Source: RHKX01 sp963839535 | GTDB lineage: Bacteria; Actinomycetota; Thermoleophilia; Solirubrobacterales; 70-9 | NCBI GenBank assembly: GCA_963839535.1 | Contig: CAWIVF010000004.1 | Span: 1 to 64,000 of the forward strand | Length of the DNA stretch: 64,000 bases | Direction: 5' to 3' | Shown: piece by piece, positions 8,035-17,269 of the stretch | Numbering within the stretch: the stretch's first letter is position 1 | How the letters are laid out: every line of letters starts with the position of its first letter | Notes under the pieces: generated by a model | The model's input: only the letters and a program-made list of their open reading frames with translations | The model's database searches: none | Told to the model about the DNA's origin: nothing | Program-made: the position numbers and the translations under genes

Positions 8035-10125
8035 TCAGGCCGCGACCCGCTCGGCGCCCGCTTCCGACTCGGAAGCGACCTGCGCGGCGAGGTGAGCCGG
8101 CAGCTCCTCGTAGCGCTCGAAGGCGAGCGTGTACTCGCCGCGGCCTCCCGTGATGGCGCGCAGGTCGGGCGCGTAGTCGAGGACCTCGGCCATCGGAACC
8201 TCGGCTTCGATCCTCGTCTCGGCGCCGGCCGGCTCCATCCCGAGGGGATGCCCGCGGCGGGAGTTGAGATCGCCGAGCACGTCTCCGACGGCGTCCTCCG
8301 GGACCGAGATCGCCATCCGGACGATCGGCTCCAGCAGCGCCGGCTGAGCCCTCGAGACCGCGTCCTTGAACGCCATCGAGGCGCAGATCTTGAACGCCAT
8401 CTCGGAGGAGTCGACGCTGTGGTGGGCGCCGTCGACCAGCCGCACCCGGACGTCCTTGATCGGATAGCCGGCGACGGCGCCGTGCTCCATCGCCTCGCCG
8501 AGGCCCTTCTCGACCGCGGGGATGAAGCCCCCCGGGATGACCCCGCCCTTGATCGCGTTCTCGAAGACGAGGCCGGCGCCGGCCGGGGCCGGGGAGATCT
8601 CGATCCTGCAGTCGGCGAACTGGCCGCGGCCGCCGGTCTGCTTCTTGTAGCGCGCGTGCGCCTCGGCCGGAGCCCGGATCGTCTCCACGTAGGGGACGCG
8701 CGGCGGCTTGAGCACGATCTCGGCGCCGAAGCGCCGCTTCATCCGCTCGACGATCACCTCGACGTGAACCTGGGTCAGCCCGGCGATGATCTGCTCCCCG
8801 GTCTGCGGGTCGCGATGCACGTCCAGGGTGGGGTCCTCCTCCCGGAGGCGGCGGATGGCGGCGGCGGCCTTCTCCTCGTCCCCCTTCGACTTCGCCTCGA
8901 ACGCGAAGGCCATCACCGGCGCCGGCAGGTCGAGGCCCGGGGCGGCGAGCTTGCGCGGCTGCGAGGAGAGGACGTCGCCGGCCGCGGTCGTCTTCAGCTT
9001 CGCGACGATCCCGATGTCGCCGGCCCCGAGCTCGTCGACCGGGCTCATCTCCTTGCCGTGCGGCTCGGCGATCTGGCCGACGCGCTCGCGCGAGCCACGG
9101 GTCGCGTTGTGGAGCTGGCCGTCGCAGCGAAGCGTTCCCGACAGGACCCGCAGGACGTTGACGCGCCCCGTGTACGGGTCGGCCGTCGTCTTGAAGACCT
9201 GCGCGATCACGTCGGCATCGGGGTCGGGCGCGACCTCGATCGGCTCGCCGTCCTCGCCCTGCACCCGGCGCGCCCCGCGCATCGCCGGCGAGGGCAGGTC
9301 CTCGACGAGCGCGTCGAGCAATCGGCCGGTGCCGAGGTTGTGGGTCGCCACCCCGCACGTGACCGGGAAGAGATGTCCCTCGGTGACCCCCTTCTTCAGC
9401 GCCTCGACCGTCTCCTCGTGCGAGATCTCCGCCCCCTCGAGGTAGCGCTCCATCAGCGCGTCGGAGTTCTCGGCGACCTCGTCCATCAGCTTCTCCCGGT
9501 ACTCGGCGGCCATCGCCGCGAGCTCCTCGGGGATGTCGGCCTCCAGATCGCCGCCGCGCCCGTCGCCCTGGTGCAGCCAGGCGCGCATGTCGATCAGGTC
9601 GATGACCCCGCGGACGTCGTGCTCGGCCCCGATCGGGATCTCGGTGGCGACGACGTGGGAGCCGAAGGCCGCCTGCAGGCCGGCGAGGGCGGCGCCGAAG
9701 TCGGCGCGCTCGCGGTCGAGCATGTTGATGAACACGAGGCGCGGCAGGCCCGCCTCGTCAGCCCTGCGCCAGAGGCGCTCGGTACCCACCTGGACGCCGT
9801 CGACGGCGCTGACGACCACCACCGCGGAGTCGACCGCGGCGATCGCGCCGAGCGCCTCGGCGACGAAGCTCGGCTCGCCGGGCGTGTCGATCAGGTTGAT
9901 CTTGCGGTCGGCGTGCTCGAACGAGCAGATCGCCGAGCCGATGGAGAGCCCGCGCTCGCGCTCGTCCGGCTCGAAGTCGCAGACGGTGGTGCCCTCGTCG
10001 GTGCGACCGAGCCTGCTCGTCGACCCGGCCTCGTAGAGGAGCGCCTCGGCGACCGACGTCTTGCCGCAGCCGCGGTGACCGATCAGCGCGACGTTTCGGA
10101 TCCGATCGGTCGCCTTGTGCGACAT
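8035..10125 (-). CDS. elongation factor G-like translation GTPase (EF-G2 type)
   Basis: The 696 residues match the length and domain plan of EF-G: G domain (1-270), a beta-barrel domain II, and the C-terminal RNA-mimic domains. The G motifs deviate from canonical EF-G: G1 is GHRGCGKT (16-23) instead of AHIDAGKT, G3 is DTPGEPSF (80-87) instead of DTPGHVDF, and G4 is NMLD (134-137) instead of NKMD. This fits the EF-G2/FusA2-like paralogue rather than the main factor, so ribosome translocation activity is uncertain. Start ATG 10125 is preceded at six bases by a TATCGT hexamer, consistent with a leaderless message. Confidence 0.85.
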   Translation of the reverse strand: MSHKATDRIRNVALIGHRGCGKTSVAEALLYEAGSTSRLGRTDEGTTVCDFEPDERERGLSIGSAICSFEHADRKINLIDTPGEPSFVAEALGAIAAVDSAVVVVSAVDGVQVGTERLWRRADEAGLPRLVFINMLDRERADFGAALAGLQAAFGSHVVATEIPIGAEHDVRGVIDLIDMRAWLHQGDGRGGDLEADIPEELAAMAAEYREKLMDEVAENSDALMERYLEGAEISHEETVEALKKGVTEGHLFPVTCGVATHNLGTGRLLDALVEDLPSPAMRGARRVQGEDGEPIEVAPDPDADVIAQVFKTTADPYTGRVNVLRVLSGTLRCDGQLHNATRGSRERVGQIAEPHGKEMSPVDELGAGDIGIVAKLKTTAAGDVLSSQPRKLAAPGLDLPAPVMAFAFEAKSKGDEEKAAAAIRRLREEDPTLDVHRDPQTGEQIIAGLTQVHVEVIVERMKRRFGAEIVLKPPRVPYVETIRAPAEAHARYKKQTGGRGQFADCRIEISPAPAGAGLVFENAIKGGVIPGGFIPAVEKGLGEAMEHGAVAGYPIKDVRVRLVDGAHHSVDSSEMAFKICASMAFKDAVSRAQPALLEPIVRMAISVPEDAVGDVLGDLNSRRGHPLGMEPAGAETRIEAEVPMAEVLDYAPDLRAITGGRGEYTLAFERYEELPAHLAAQVASESEAGAERVAA

Positions 10126-10131
10126 GCCACG

Positions 10132-10137
10132 ACGATA
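10132..10137 (-). promoter_or_regulatory. putative -10 hexamer of the EF-G-like gene
   Basis: TATCGT on the minus strand ends six bases before the ATG, the spacing expected for leaderless transcription in Actinomycetota. No good -35 was found. Confidence 0.35.
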
Positions 10138-10268
10138 TGTCCGGCCGGCGCCGCAGTCAAGGAACCGGACGCCTGACGAGGTCAGGAGGCGTCAGATCAA
10201 GGAAGACGAGGCGATGCTGCCTCCGGCAGTGAGCCGAGGATGACGCCGAGCTGGCGTCTCCCGGTCCG

Positions 10269-11048
10269 TCAGGAGGGTGACTGAGCCAGGTGGGAGCGCA
10301 TCCCCAGCACTGCCTTCGTGTGCAGCTGGGAGACCCGCGACTCGGTCACGCCGAGGACCTCGCCGATCTCGCGCAGGGTCAGCGTCTCGTAGTAGTAGAG
10401 GGCGATCACGAGGCGCTCGCGGTCGGGAAGCGACTCGATCGCCTCCGCCAGGCGGTCCTTGAGCTCGACGTTGTCGATCGCCTCCTCGGGATCGACCGCG
10501 TGGGGATCGCGGATCGTGTCGAGCAGGGAGACCTGACCGCCGTCGGAGTCGGAGACGGTCCAGAGGTCGTCGAGCGCGAGCACCGAGGAGTTGGCGATCT
10601 CGAGCAGCGTGGCGCGGAAGTCCTCGATCCCGACGCCGAGCTTCTGGGCCATCTCCTCCTCGTTCGGTGCACGGCCGAGGCGGTTCTCCAGCTCGGAGTG
10701 GACCTTCTCCACGTCGCGCGCCTTCGAGCGCACCGAGCGCGGGACCCAGTCGAGCGAGCGCAGCTCGTCGATGATCGCGCCCTTGATCCGGGACACGGCG
10801 AAGGTCTCGAACTTGATCTCGCGGTCGAGGTCGTAGCGCTCGATCGAGCCGATCAGGCCGATCAGGCCGTAGGAGATCAGGTCGCCCTCCTCGACATGCG
10901 AGGGAAGGCCGGCGGCCATGCGGCCGGCGACGTACTTGACCATGGGGGAATACGCGACCACGAGGCGCTCGCGCGCACGCTCGTCACCGTCTTCCTTGTA
11001 ACGGCGCCACAGGTCCTTGAGCTCTACAGCTTTTACTTTCGTTTCCAT
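10269..11048 (-). CDS. FliA/WhiG family RNA polymerase sigma factor
   Basis: This 259-residue sigma-28-type factor has region 2 at about 30-105 (PMVKYVAGRMAAGLPSHVEE, then GLIGLIGSIERYD and IKFETFAVSRIKGAIIDELR), region 3 at about 110-165, and region 4 at about 205-255 with the helix-turn-helix LTLREIGEVLGVTESRVSQL. Members direct motility genes (FliA) or sporulation (WhiG in Streptomyces). No flagellar or anti-sigma gene is nearby, so the regulon is unknown. The start at 11048 has GGAAG eight bases upstream. Location next to a Xer recombinase resembles the whiG neighbourhood of Streptomyces. Confidence 0.9.
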   Translation of the reverse strand: METKVKAVELKDLWRRYKEDGDERARERLVVAYSPMVKYVAGRMAAGLPSHVEEGDLISYGLIGLIGSIERYDLDREIKFETFAVSRIKGAIIDELRSLDWVPRSVRSKARDVEKVHSELENRLGRAPNEEEMAQKLGVGIEDFRATLLEIANSSVLALDDLWTVSDSDGGQVSLLDTIRDPHAVDPEEAIDNVELKDRLAEAIESLPDRERLVIALYYYETLTLREIGEVLGVTESRVSQLHTKAVLGMRSHLAQSPS

Positions 11049-11148
11049 CTCCGCGTCTTCCCTGTCGTCATAACTTAGTCCAGGCCCTGCCTATGAGTTC
11101 CCTCGTCTTTGCATTCGCAATCACTCATGCCTGCTTGCACCCGCCCGC

Positions 11149-12081
11149 TCACGCCCGGGGATGGGCGTTGGCGTAGGCGTCCCGGAGCCGGCTCGGCTCC
11201 ACGCGGGTGTAGATCTGGGTCGTCGAGATGCTCTCGTGCCCGAGCAGCTCCTGGATCGACCTGAGGTCCGCCCCGCCCTCGAGCAGGTGGGTCGCGAACG
11301 AGTGGCGCAGCGCGTGCGGGGAGACGCGACCGGCGATCGCGGTCTCGCGGACCCAGCGGCTGAGTCGTCTCGTCACATCCGACGGCGAGAGGCGGCGGCC
11401 GCTCTTGGAGAGCAGGAGCGCCTCCTCGCTCGCGTCCGCGACCAACGCCGGGCGGGCGCGCTGCAGGTACTCGGCGACCGCTCGCTGGGCCGGCTCGCCG
11501 AGCGGGACGATCCGCTCCTTGCTGCCCTTGCCGCGGACTCGCACGGTCTCGTTCTCGAAGTCGATCGAGCCGACGTTGCAGCCGACGAGCTCGGCGCAGC
11601 GCAGGCCGGAGGAGTAGGCGAGCTCGAGCATCGCCCGGTCGCGCGACTCCAACGGCGAGGAGCCCGATACGCGGTCGAGGAGCAGGCGGACCTCGTCCCG
11701 GTCGAGCACACGGGGCAGGCGCGAGTCCGAGCGGGGATTCGGCAGCAGCTCCGCGGGGTTCTGCGTCGCGGCCCCGGTCCGGGTCAGGTGGTCGAAGAGG
11801 CCGCGCGCGGCGGCCAGCTTGCGGCCGACGCTGGAGCGCTCGAGCCGGCGCTCGCCGAGCGCCGCCGCGAAGCCACGGAGCTGCCGGTAGCGCAGGCGCG
11901 CCGGGTCGTCGATCCCGGAGCGGGCTGCCCAGGAGGCGAGCTCGCGCAGGTCGCTGGAGTACGCCCGCACCGTGCTCGGCGAGGCGTGCCGGCTCTCGAG
12001 CTCGCCGATGTAGCTCTCGATCGCTCCGGCCCAGGCCGTGCCGACTTCATCGGCCGGCTTCGCTGCGAGCTGTTCTGCCAT
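11149..12081 (-). CDS. tyrosine recombinase XerC/XerD
   Basis: The 310-residue length is typical of XerC/XerD. The N-terminal SAM-like DNA-binding domain spans about 18-105; the catalytic domain carries all active residues: Arg161 (SSGLRCAEL), Lys185 (GKGSKER), His256-x-x-Arg259 (SPHALRHSFATHLL), His282 (LLGHESI) and nucleophile Tyr291 (TTQIYTR). It would resolve chromosome dimers at dif with FtsK. Which of the two paralogues it is cannot be decided here; the position beside a WhiG-type sigma gene resembles Streptomyces xerC. Confidence 0.93.
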   Translation of the reverse strand: MAEQLAAKPADEVGTAWAGAIESYIGELESRHASPSTVRAYSSDLRELASWAARSGIDDPARLRYRQLRGFAAALGERRLERSSVGRKLAAARGLFDHLTRTGAATQNPAELLPNPRSDSRLPRVLDRDEVRLLLDRVSGSSPLESRDRAMLELAYSSGLRCAELVGCNVGSIDFENETVRVRGKGSKERIVPLGEPAQRAVAEYLQRARPALVADASEEALLLSKSGRRLSPSDVTRRLSRWVRETAIAGRVSPHALRHSFATHLLEGGADLRSIQELLGHESISTTQIYTRVEPSRLRDAYANAHPRA

Positions 12082-12154
12082 TCCGCTGTTTTCGCCCCCG
12101 GGGCGTTTGAACCTGCCGCCGGCGTCGCCCGGGCGACCCCGATCGGCACTGGAA

Positions 12155-13190
12155 TCAGGCGATGTAGACCGGCGTTCCGACTTCCACGCGGTCGTAGAGG
12201 TCGATCACGTCGGGCACGGACATGCGCACGCAGCCGTGCGAGGCGGCGCTGCCGAGCGAGCCGACGTCGGCGGTGCCGTGGAAGCCGGCGCCGTTGTAGA
12301 TCCCCATCCAGCGCGCCTTCAGCGGGTTCTCGGGCCCGGGCGGGATGATCTGGCCGGCGAGGCTGCCGGCCCAGTCGGAGTCCGGGACGTTCCAGACGGG
12401 GTCCACCTGCTTGTCCTGGATGGCTGTACAGACCGGTGGGGGTGTCGAAGCCCGCGGCGCCGATCGCGACCGTGTAGGTCTTCTCCACCTTCAGGTCCCG
12501 GTAGAGGGTCACCGTGAAGGACGAGCGGTCGACGACGATGTAGGTCGGGTACTTCTCGGCGAGCTCGGCCGTCGTGACGTCCGGCTTCACCTTCTCGAGG
12601 GCCGGCTTGATCGTCCGGCTGGCCGGGTCGTCGATCGCGGCGAGCACGTCCTTGCGGAGGGCGTTCTCGTCGACTTCACGCCCGGGCTTCGCGGGGACCG
12701 GCTGCAGCGCACCCGCCGTGGGGGTGACGCTCGCGTCGACCGGGTCGCGGCTCAGGACCTCGTTGATGTGGGAGACGAACTGCTCGACCTCGTCGCGGGA
12801 GTAGGTGATCTTGGGATCGACCGCGTGGTTGACCTCCTCGCCGGTGATCTCACGCCAGGTGCGGCCGGGCAGCCCGCCCTCCTGCGAGACGGTGAGCGCC
12901 TCGTCGACCATGCCGTCGACGTCGGCTGAGACCTCGAGCTCGCGCGGGGTCAGGGTGTAGTCCTCTCCCCCGTACTTGACCTCGATCGTCCGCTCGAGCG
13001 GCGCGATCAGGTTCGTGCGCACCTGGGAGGCGGCGGCGTCGGCCTCGAGGCCACCGACGTCGACCCCGCCGATCGTGACTCCCTCGGCGATCACGTTCTT
13101 GTGGGTCGAGTCCCACCAGTAGACGAGGACGGCGGCGACGATCGTCATGAAGACGATCGCGACGAGCGAGATCTGAATCTTGCGGCCCAT
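12155..13190 (-). CDS. L,D-transpeptidase with N-terminal anchor and peptidoglycan-binding-like domain (one frame break)
   Basis: About 344 residues after removing one extra base at 12422-12423. Residues 5-26 form a membrane anchor. Residues about 35-200 look like the PG_binding_4-type domain. The C-terminal YkuD domain starts at YIVVDRSSFTVTLYRD, contains TPTGLYS and ends with the catalytic SHGCVRMS (active Cys within HGCVRM). Outside the membrane it would form 3-3 cross-links in peptidoglycan or attach proteins. The C-terminal part lies in a second frame; the join restores YSIQDKQVDPVWN, a conserved stretch of the family. Confidence 0.85.
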
Positions 13191-13320
13191 GGGTTGGTAC
13201 GACGAGCCGCGGCCCCCGGCGGATCACTCCGCAACGCCTGCGACTTTCGTTTGTGAAGTGTAGGCAGGTCGCCGTTTCGCAGCGATCGCTCGCGACGATT
13301 GCAACCGCCTTTGCGCCGAT

Positions 13321-13338
13321 CTACCCCAGGTGGGGTAG
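13321..13338 (-). terminator. hairpin downstream of the SDR gene
   Basis: A perfect 7-bp stem CTACCCC/GGGGTAG with a 4-nt loop lies 6 bp past the stop of the epimerase gene. There is no clear T-run, so it could instead be an operator or attenuator in the 154-bp gap before the L,D-transpeptidase gene. Confidence 0.4.
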
Positions 13339-13344
13339 GCGGCG

Positions 13345-14475
13345 TCAGATCCCGAAGGGCTCGCTCTCGGTGCCGCTGCGGTCCTCGACGTCCTCCGGCG
13401 GACGCGTCAGCGGGCTGCGCCTGAGGAAGCGCTCGACCTCACCCTCGTACCTGTACTCGCGGTCGATGCCGCGGAGGATCGGGTGCAGGCGCTGATGCTC
13501 CGCCAGCGCGATGACGGCCTCGCGGCTGGTGAACCCGTACTCGAACCCGCTCGCCTTGAAGCGCCGGTTGTCGAGCCCGCGGCCGAAGCGCATCTGGTTG
13601 CGCATCTCGTCCGGGATCCGGATGCCGAGCGCGCGCAGGGGCAGCGAGGCCAGGCCGCCGCCGATCGGCGGCAGGATCGGCAGGGGCCGCTTGCCGAGCA
13701 GCCCGATGACCTCGGAGAGGGCCAGGACGCCGTCGCCGGCGACGTTGTAGACGCCCGGCAGCCGGGTGATCGCGGCGTGCTCGAGCGCGTGCACGATGTC
13801 GTCCTCGTGGACGAACTGACAGCGCGGATCGAAGCCGGCGATCATCGGGACCATCGGCCGCGAGAAGAGCTGCGAGTGCGACGTGACGACGTCCGGCCCG
13901 AGCACGTTCGCGCAGCGCAGGATCGTGACGTCGACGTCCGGCTGCTTGGCGGCGAAGTCGATGACCGTCGCCTCGGCCTCGACGACGTCCCGCTCGATCG
14001 CGTTGTGCGGGCGCTGCGAGCGGGTCATCGACTCGGTGAAGAACGCCGGGTCCTCCTGCTCGCAGCCGTACACGTGAGCGGACGACTTGAAGATGAACTT
14101 CCGCACCGGGGAGTCGGACCCGCTGCAGGCGGCAAGCACGTTCATCGTCCCGATCACGTTGTTCTCGTGCGCCTCCCGGCGCGAGGTCGTGCTCGAGTCG
14201 ACGACGAGGCGCGTGTCGATCACCGTGTCGATGCGGGCGGCTCTGACGATCCGCTGCAGCAGGGCGTGCTGGTTGCTGACCTTGACGAACTCGGTGCGCT
14301 CGAGCTCCCGCGTCGGGTTCTTGGAGTCGACGCCGACGATCGCCTCGATCTCGGCGAAGGACTCGAGGGCCTGGGCGAGGCGGCCGCCCCAGTAGCTGGA
14401 GAGACCGGTGATCAGGACCCGGCGGGCGGGGCGCCCCTCGGAGCCGTTCGCGGATGGCTCGCTCAACCCAGCCAC
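13345..14475 (-). CDS. NAD-dependent epimerase/dehydratase (SDR family)
   Basis: The 376-residue extended-SDR protein opens with a Rossmann nucleotide-binding strand (RRVLITGLSSYWGGRLAQAL) and includes KFIFKSSAHVYG, the region of the catalytic Ser, and a downstream ILRCANVLGP. The usual YxxxK is not obvious: RPHNAIERDVVEAE is at the expected place, with Asn/Ile instead of Tyr, so catalysis may be altered. GTG 14475 is preceded by GGAAG with 5-nt spacing; TTG 14466, overlapping the upstream stop as TTGA, is the alternative. It forms an operon with the acyltransferase gene, suggesting a lipid or glycolipid role. Confidence 0.75.
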   Translation of the reverse strand: MAGLSEPSANGSEGRPARRVLITGLSSYWGGRLAQALESFAEIEAIVGVDSKNPTRELERTEFVKVSNQHALLQRIVRAARIDTVIDTRLVVDSSTTSRREAHENNVIGTMNVLAACSGSDSPVRKFIFKSSAHVYGCEQEDPAFFTESMTRSQRPHNAIERDVVEAEATVIDFAAKQPDVDVTILRCANVLGPDVVTSHSQLFSRPMVPMIAGFDPRCQFVHEDDIVHALEHAAITRLPGVYNVAGDGVLALSEVIGLLGKRPLPILPPIGGGLASLPLRALGIRIPDEMRNQMRFGRGLDNRRFKASGFEYGFTSREAVIALAEHQRLHPILRGIDREYRYEGEVERFLRRSPLTRPPEDVEDRSGTESEPFGI

Positions 14476-15386
14476 ACCGACTTCCGCTTGGCGAGCATGT
14501 CGTGCAGGCCCTCCTGGATGCGGGCGCGAACCTCCTGCGCCACCGACTGCACGAGCGACTTGTCGTCGGCCGGGTCGGACCCCATCTTGGTGGTGTCGAT
14601 CGGCTCGAGGAAGCGGATCCGGAACTTCGCCGGCAGATAGCCGAGCATCCCGAGCGGGCCGAGCCAGGGGAACGTCGGCGTGATCGGGAAGTAGAGGAGG
14701 CCGGTGGCGCGCTGGAGCAGCTTCGACTGGGCGAAGACGGGCGCCGCCTCCTCGGCCCCGACCACGCAGACCGGGACGAGCTGGGCCTCCCCGCGCATCG
14801 CCGCCTCGACGAAGCCGCCGCGGCCGAAGCGCTGCACGCGGTAGCGATCCTTGACGAGCTTCTCGGTCCCCTTGCGGCCCTCGGGGAAGACGAGCACGAG
14901 CTGGCGCTCGTCGTAGAGCAGCCGATGCACGTTGGCGGGATGCGCCGGCACGGCGCCGATCTTCGGCAGCAGGGTCGAGAAACCGGGGTAGCCCTTGAAG
15001 AAGTGCTCGACGGTCATGTAGAGCGGACGCGGGTTCGAGTGCTCGTCGCGGATCGCCTTGCCGATCATCGCCGCGTCGGGCGGGAGCGCGCCGGAGTGGT
15101 TGGAGACCAGCAGCGCGCCGCCCTCGGCGGGCACGTTCTCGATCCCCTCGACCTCGCAGCGGAACCAGTAGCGGTAGAAGAACTCGACCAGGGTCGCGTC
15201 GAAGATCCGCTCGACCCGCTCCGAGCGCCCCCAGTCGTCGAGCGTCCGATCGGGCTCGAGCGCGGGCAGCAGCGCGCGCATCCGCTCGCGGTCGGAGACG
15301 TCGATCGCGACTCCCGCCTCCTCCTGCTCGGCCGGCTCGGGGAGCCGCGCGAGAGATGTTCGGCTGGGCGGCACGCGCGCAATCAT
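14463..15386 (-). CDS. lysophospholipid acyltransferase-like protein
   Basis: This 307-residue PlsC-superfamily protein has motif I as NHSGALPPD (a His-x6-Asp spacing rather than the classic HX4D), and motif III as VFPEGRKG. VPVCVVGAEEAAPVF and the membrane-proximal PITPTFPWLGPLGMLGYLP match bacterial 1-acyl-glycerol-phosphate acyltransferase relatives. It would transfer acyl groups from ACP or CoA at the inner face of the membrane. ATG 15386 was chosen because upstream codons lie in the divergent promoter region. The overlap with the SDR gene implies translational coupling. Confidence 0.8.
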   Translation of the reverse strand: MIARVPPSRTSLARLPEPAEQEEAGVAIDVSDRERMRALLPALEPDRTLDDWGRSERVERIFDATLVEFFYRYWFRCEVEGIENVPAEGGALLVSNHSGALPPDAAMIGKAIRDEHSNPRPLYMTVEHFFKGYPGFSTLLPKIGAVPAHPANVHRLLYDERQLVLVFPEGRKGTEKLVKDRYRVQRFGRGGFVEAAMRGEAQLVPVCVVGAEEAAPVFAQSKLLQRATGLLYFPITPTFPWLGPLGMLGYLPAKFRIRFLEPIDTTKMGSDPADDKSLVQSVAQEVRARIQEGLHDMLAKRKSVWLG

Positions 15387-15435
15387 CGCACCTGAGGAGC
15401 GACGGCTCGGAGCCGTCGCGGGCGCCCCCCAGGGG

Positions 15436-15441
15436 TAGCCT
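15436..15441 (+). promoter_or_regulatory. putative -10 of the hydrolase-MOSC operon
   Basis: TAGCCT ends six bases before the ATG at 15448, a spacing that would give a leaderless transcript. The 61-bp gap to the divergent acyltransferase must hold both promoters. Confidence 0.35.
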
Positions 15442-15447
15442 GGGCCG

Positions 15448-16446
15448 ATGAGCCCCTCCCCCGCCCGCACCTCGAGCTCGGGTTCGGGCCCGCGGGCGGT
15501 CACCTATCCGTATCGCCGGATCGAGCGCCTGGAGCCGACCGAGGCCGACGGGCCGGACCCCTACGGCGAGCCCGACCCGCAGTGGCTGCGGATCGACTGG
15601 GCCGAGCACCTGCACTCGATCGAGGCGGGCGGCACCACGATCAACTACGCCGAGATGGGCGAGGGCCCGCCGATCGTGTTCCTGCACGGGCTCGGCGGCT
15701 GCTGGCAGAACTGGCTGGAGAACATGCCGCGGATGGCGGAGCTCGGGCACCGGGTCGTCGCCCCGGACCTACCCGGCTTCGGGGCCAGCCCGCTGCCGCC
15801 CTGGGAGATCACCATCTCCGCCTACGGCAGGGTGATCGCCGACTTCTGCGAGCGCCTGGGGATCGGCGAATGCACCCTCGTGGGCAACTCGATGGGCGGC
15901 TTCGTCGCCGCCGAGGTCGCGATCGGGGAGCCCGAATGGGTCGAGCGCCTCGTGCTGGTGTCGGCGGCCGGGATCAGCCACGCGCAGATGCGCCGCGAGC
16001 CGGTCCTCGCCGGCGCCCGGGTCAGCCTGGCCGCGAACCCACTGCTGCTCCGCCTCGACGTCGCCTCGATGCGCCGGCCCGGTCTGCGGCGGCTCGCCTT
16101 CGGCGGGGTCATGCGCCACCCGGAGAAGCTCCGGCGCGAGATGCTCGTGGAGATGATCGCGCCGGCGATCGGGGCCGAGGGCTTCCTCCCCGCCGTCGCG
16201 GCGCTCACCGGATACGACCTGCTCGACCACCTCGAGCGGATCGCGGTCCCGACGCTGGTCGTCTGGGGGCGGGACGACCTCGTCGTTCCCTCCTCAGACG
16301 CTCGCGGCTACGTCGAGCGGATCCAGAACGCCGAGTTGGTCGTCTTCGAGGACTGCGGCCACGTGCCGATGGTCGAGCGGCCGGTCCGCTTCAACCGCCT
16401 GCTCGCCGGCTTCGCCAAGCCCGACGGTGAGGCGGAAGGACCATGA
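15448..16446 (+). CDS. alpha/beta-fold hydrolase
   Basis: The 332-residue protein has all catalytic elements of the fold: oxyanion-hole HGLGG near residue 77, nucleophile elbow GNSMGG near 147-152 (Ser), acid in VWGRDDLVVP near 273, and base in CGHVPM near 309. Substrate is unknown; sequence resembles meta-cleavage-product hydrolases and haloalkane-dehalogenase-like esterases. An N-terminal stretch of about 55 residues precedes the fold. The stop overlaps the next ATG as ATGA, so it is co-translated with the MOSC protein. Confidence 0.85.
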   Translation: MSPSPARTSSSGSGPRAVTYPYRRIERLEPTEADGPDPYGEPDPQWLRIDWAEHLHSIEAGGTTINYAEMGEGPPIVFLHGLGGCWQNWLENMPRMAELGHRVVAPDLPGFGASPLPPWEITISAYGRVIADFCERLGIGECTLVGNSMGGFVAAEVAIGEPEWVERLVLVSAAGISHAQMRREPVLAGARVSLAANPLLLRLDVASMRRPGLRRLAFGGVMRHPEKLRREMLVEMIAPAIGAEGFLPAVAALTGYDLLDHLERIAVPTLVVWGRDDLVVPSSDARGYVERIQNAELVVFEDCGHVPMVERPVRFNRLLAGFAKPDGEAEGP

Positions 16447-17231
16447 GCGACGGCCGCGATACGTCGCTGGCCCGCTGCGTCGAGCACGTCCTCGGCGAGC
16501 CTGCCAACGCTGCCCCTGCGGAGCGCGCGGAGCTGGAGGAGTGGCTGGGCGCTCGGGGACTGGCGCTTGTCGAAATCGCCGACCCAGGCTCGTTCTCCCT
16601 GGCCGGGAAGTTCCTCGCCCGTCGGGCGCGCGGTTGGAGCGTCGACTTCGGCGTCCCGCCCGGGACGCTGTTCGCGCCTACGGGCGGCGAGGGCGAGGGT
16701 CCAGCGCTTGGCGCGGCTGTCCTCGTCCCGCTTGAGCTGGGCGCCCGCGAGACGGCACCCGGCCCGGTCGCGGCGGGACGCGTGGAGTCGATCGCCGTCG
16801 CCGCCGCCGCCGAGGCCCCGATGCAGCCGCTGGACCGTGTGACGGCGATCGCCGGCCGGGGGCTGGAGGGCGACCGCTACACCACTGGGGCCGGAACGTT
16901 CTCGACGGGGTCCGGCAGGGGCCGGGCGCTGACGCTCGTTGAGGTCGAGGCGGTAGAGGATCTGCGCCGGGCGGGGATCGCGATCGACGGGATCGACACC
17001 CGCCGCAACCTGGTCGTCTCGGGCATCGACCTCGACGCTCTGATCGGGCGGCGGTTCAGGGTGGGAGCCGTCGAGTGCTTCGGCGCGCGCCGCTGCGAGC
17101 CGTGTGCCCACCTCCAGCGGTTGACCGAGCCCGGCGTCCTACGCGGGTTGGTCCATCGCGGCGGGCTCCGCGCCGACATCCTCAGTGACGGCGAGATCCG
17201 CAAGGGCGACGAGGTCGTGGCCGTCGCCTAG
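16443..17231 (+). CDS. MOSC domain protein
   Basis: 262 residues. An N-terminal segment of about 110 residues, with no family I recognise, precedes a C-terminal MOSC domain (about 115-260) with GRGLEGDRYTTGAGTFS, NLVVSGIDLDALIGRRFRVG and the conserved Cys in RRCEPCAHL. MOSC proteins carry sulfur or bind molybdenum cofactor (MoCo sulfurase C-terminal relatives, YiiM, MARC). The N-terminal half may be an acquired domain. Coupling with an alpha/beta hydrolase and the presence of modAB in the window are consistent with molybdenum metabolism but do not define the substrate. Confidence 0.85.
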   Translation: MSDGRDTSLARCVEHVLGEPANAAPAERAELEEWLGARGLALVEIADPGSFSLAGKFLARRARGWSVDFGVPPGTLFAPTGGEGEGPALGAAVLVPLELGARETAPGPVAAGRVESIAVAAAAEAPMQPLDRVTAIAGRGLEGDRYTTGAGTFSTGSGRGRALTLVEVEAVEDLRRAGIAIDGIDTRRNLVVSGIDLDALIGRRFRVGAVECFGARRCEPCAHLQRLTEPGVLRGLVHRGGLRADILSDGEIRKGDEVVAVA

Positions 17232-17240
17232 TGGTCTCGG

Positions 17241-17269
17241 GCTCCGGCGCTAGCGCCGCAGGCCGGAGC
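17241..17269. terminator. inverted repeat at the convergent MOSC / MBL-like gene ends
   Basis: The arms GCTCCGGC and GCCGGAGC flank a 13-nt loop containing the palindromic GGCGCTAGCGCC. It overlaps the last codons of the minus-strand gene and has no T-run, so termination is only a possibility. Confidence 0.3.

Noticed and set aside
7588..10176. 862-codon open frame on the plus strand
   Set aside because: It is antisense to the EF-G-like gene; GC-rich DNA leaves long open antisense frames. Translation is Arg/Asp/Val-rich low complexity with no domain.
10138..10268. Hairpin-like GACGCC...GGCGTC sequence after the sigma gene
   Set aside because: The pairing needs bulges and has no T-run; not reliable as a terminator.
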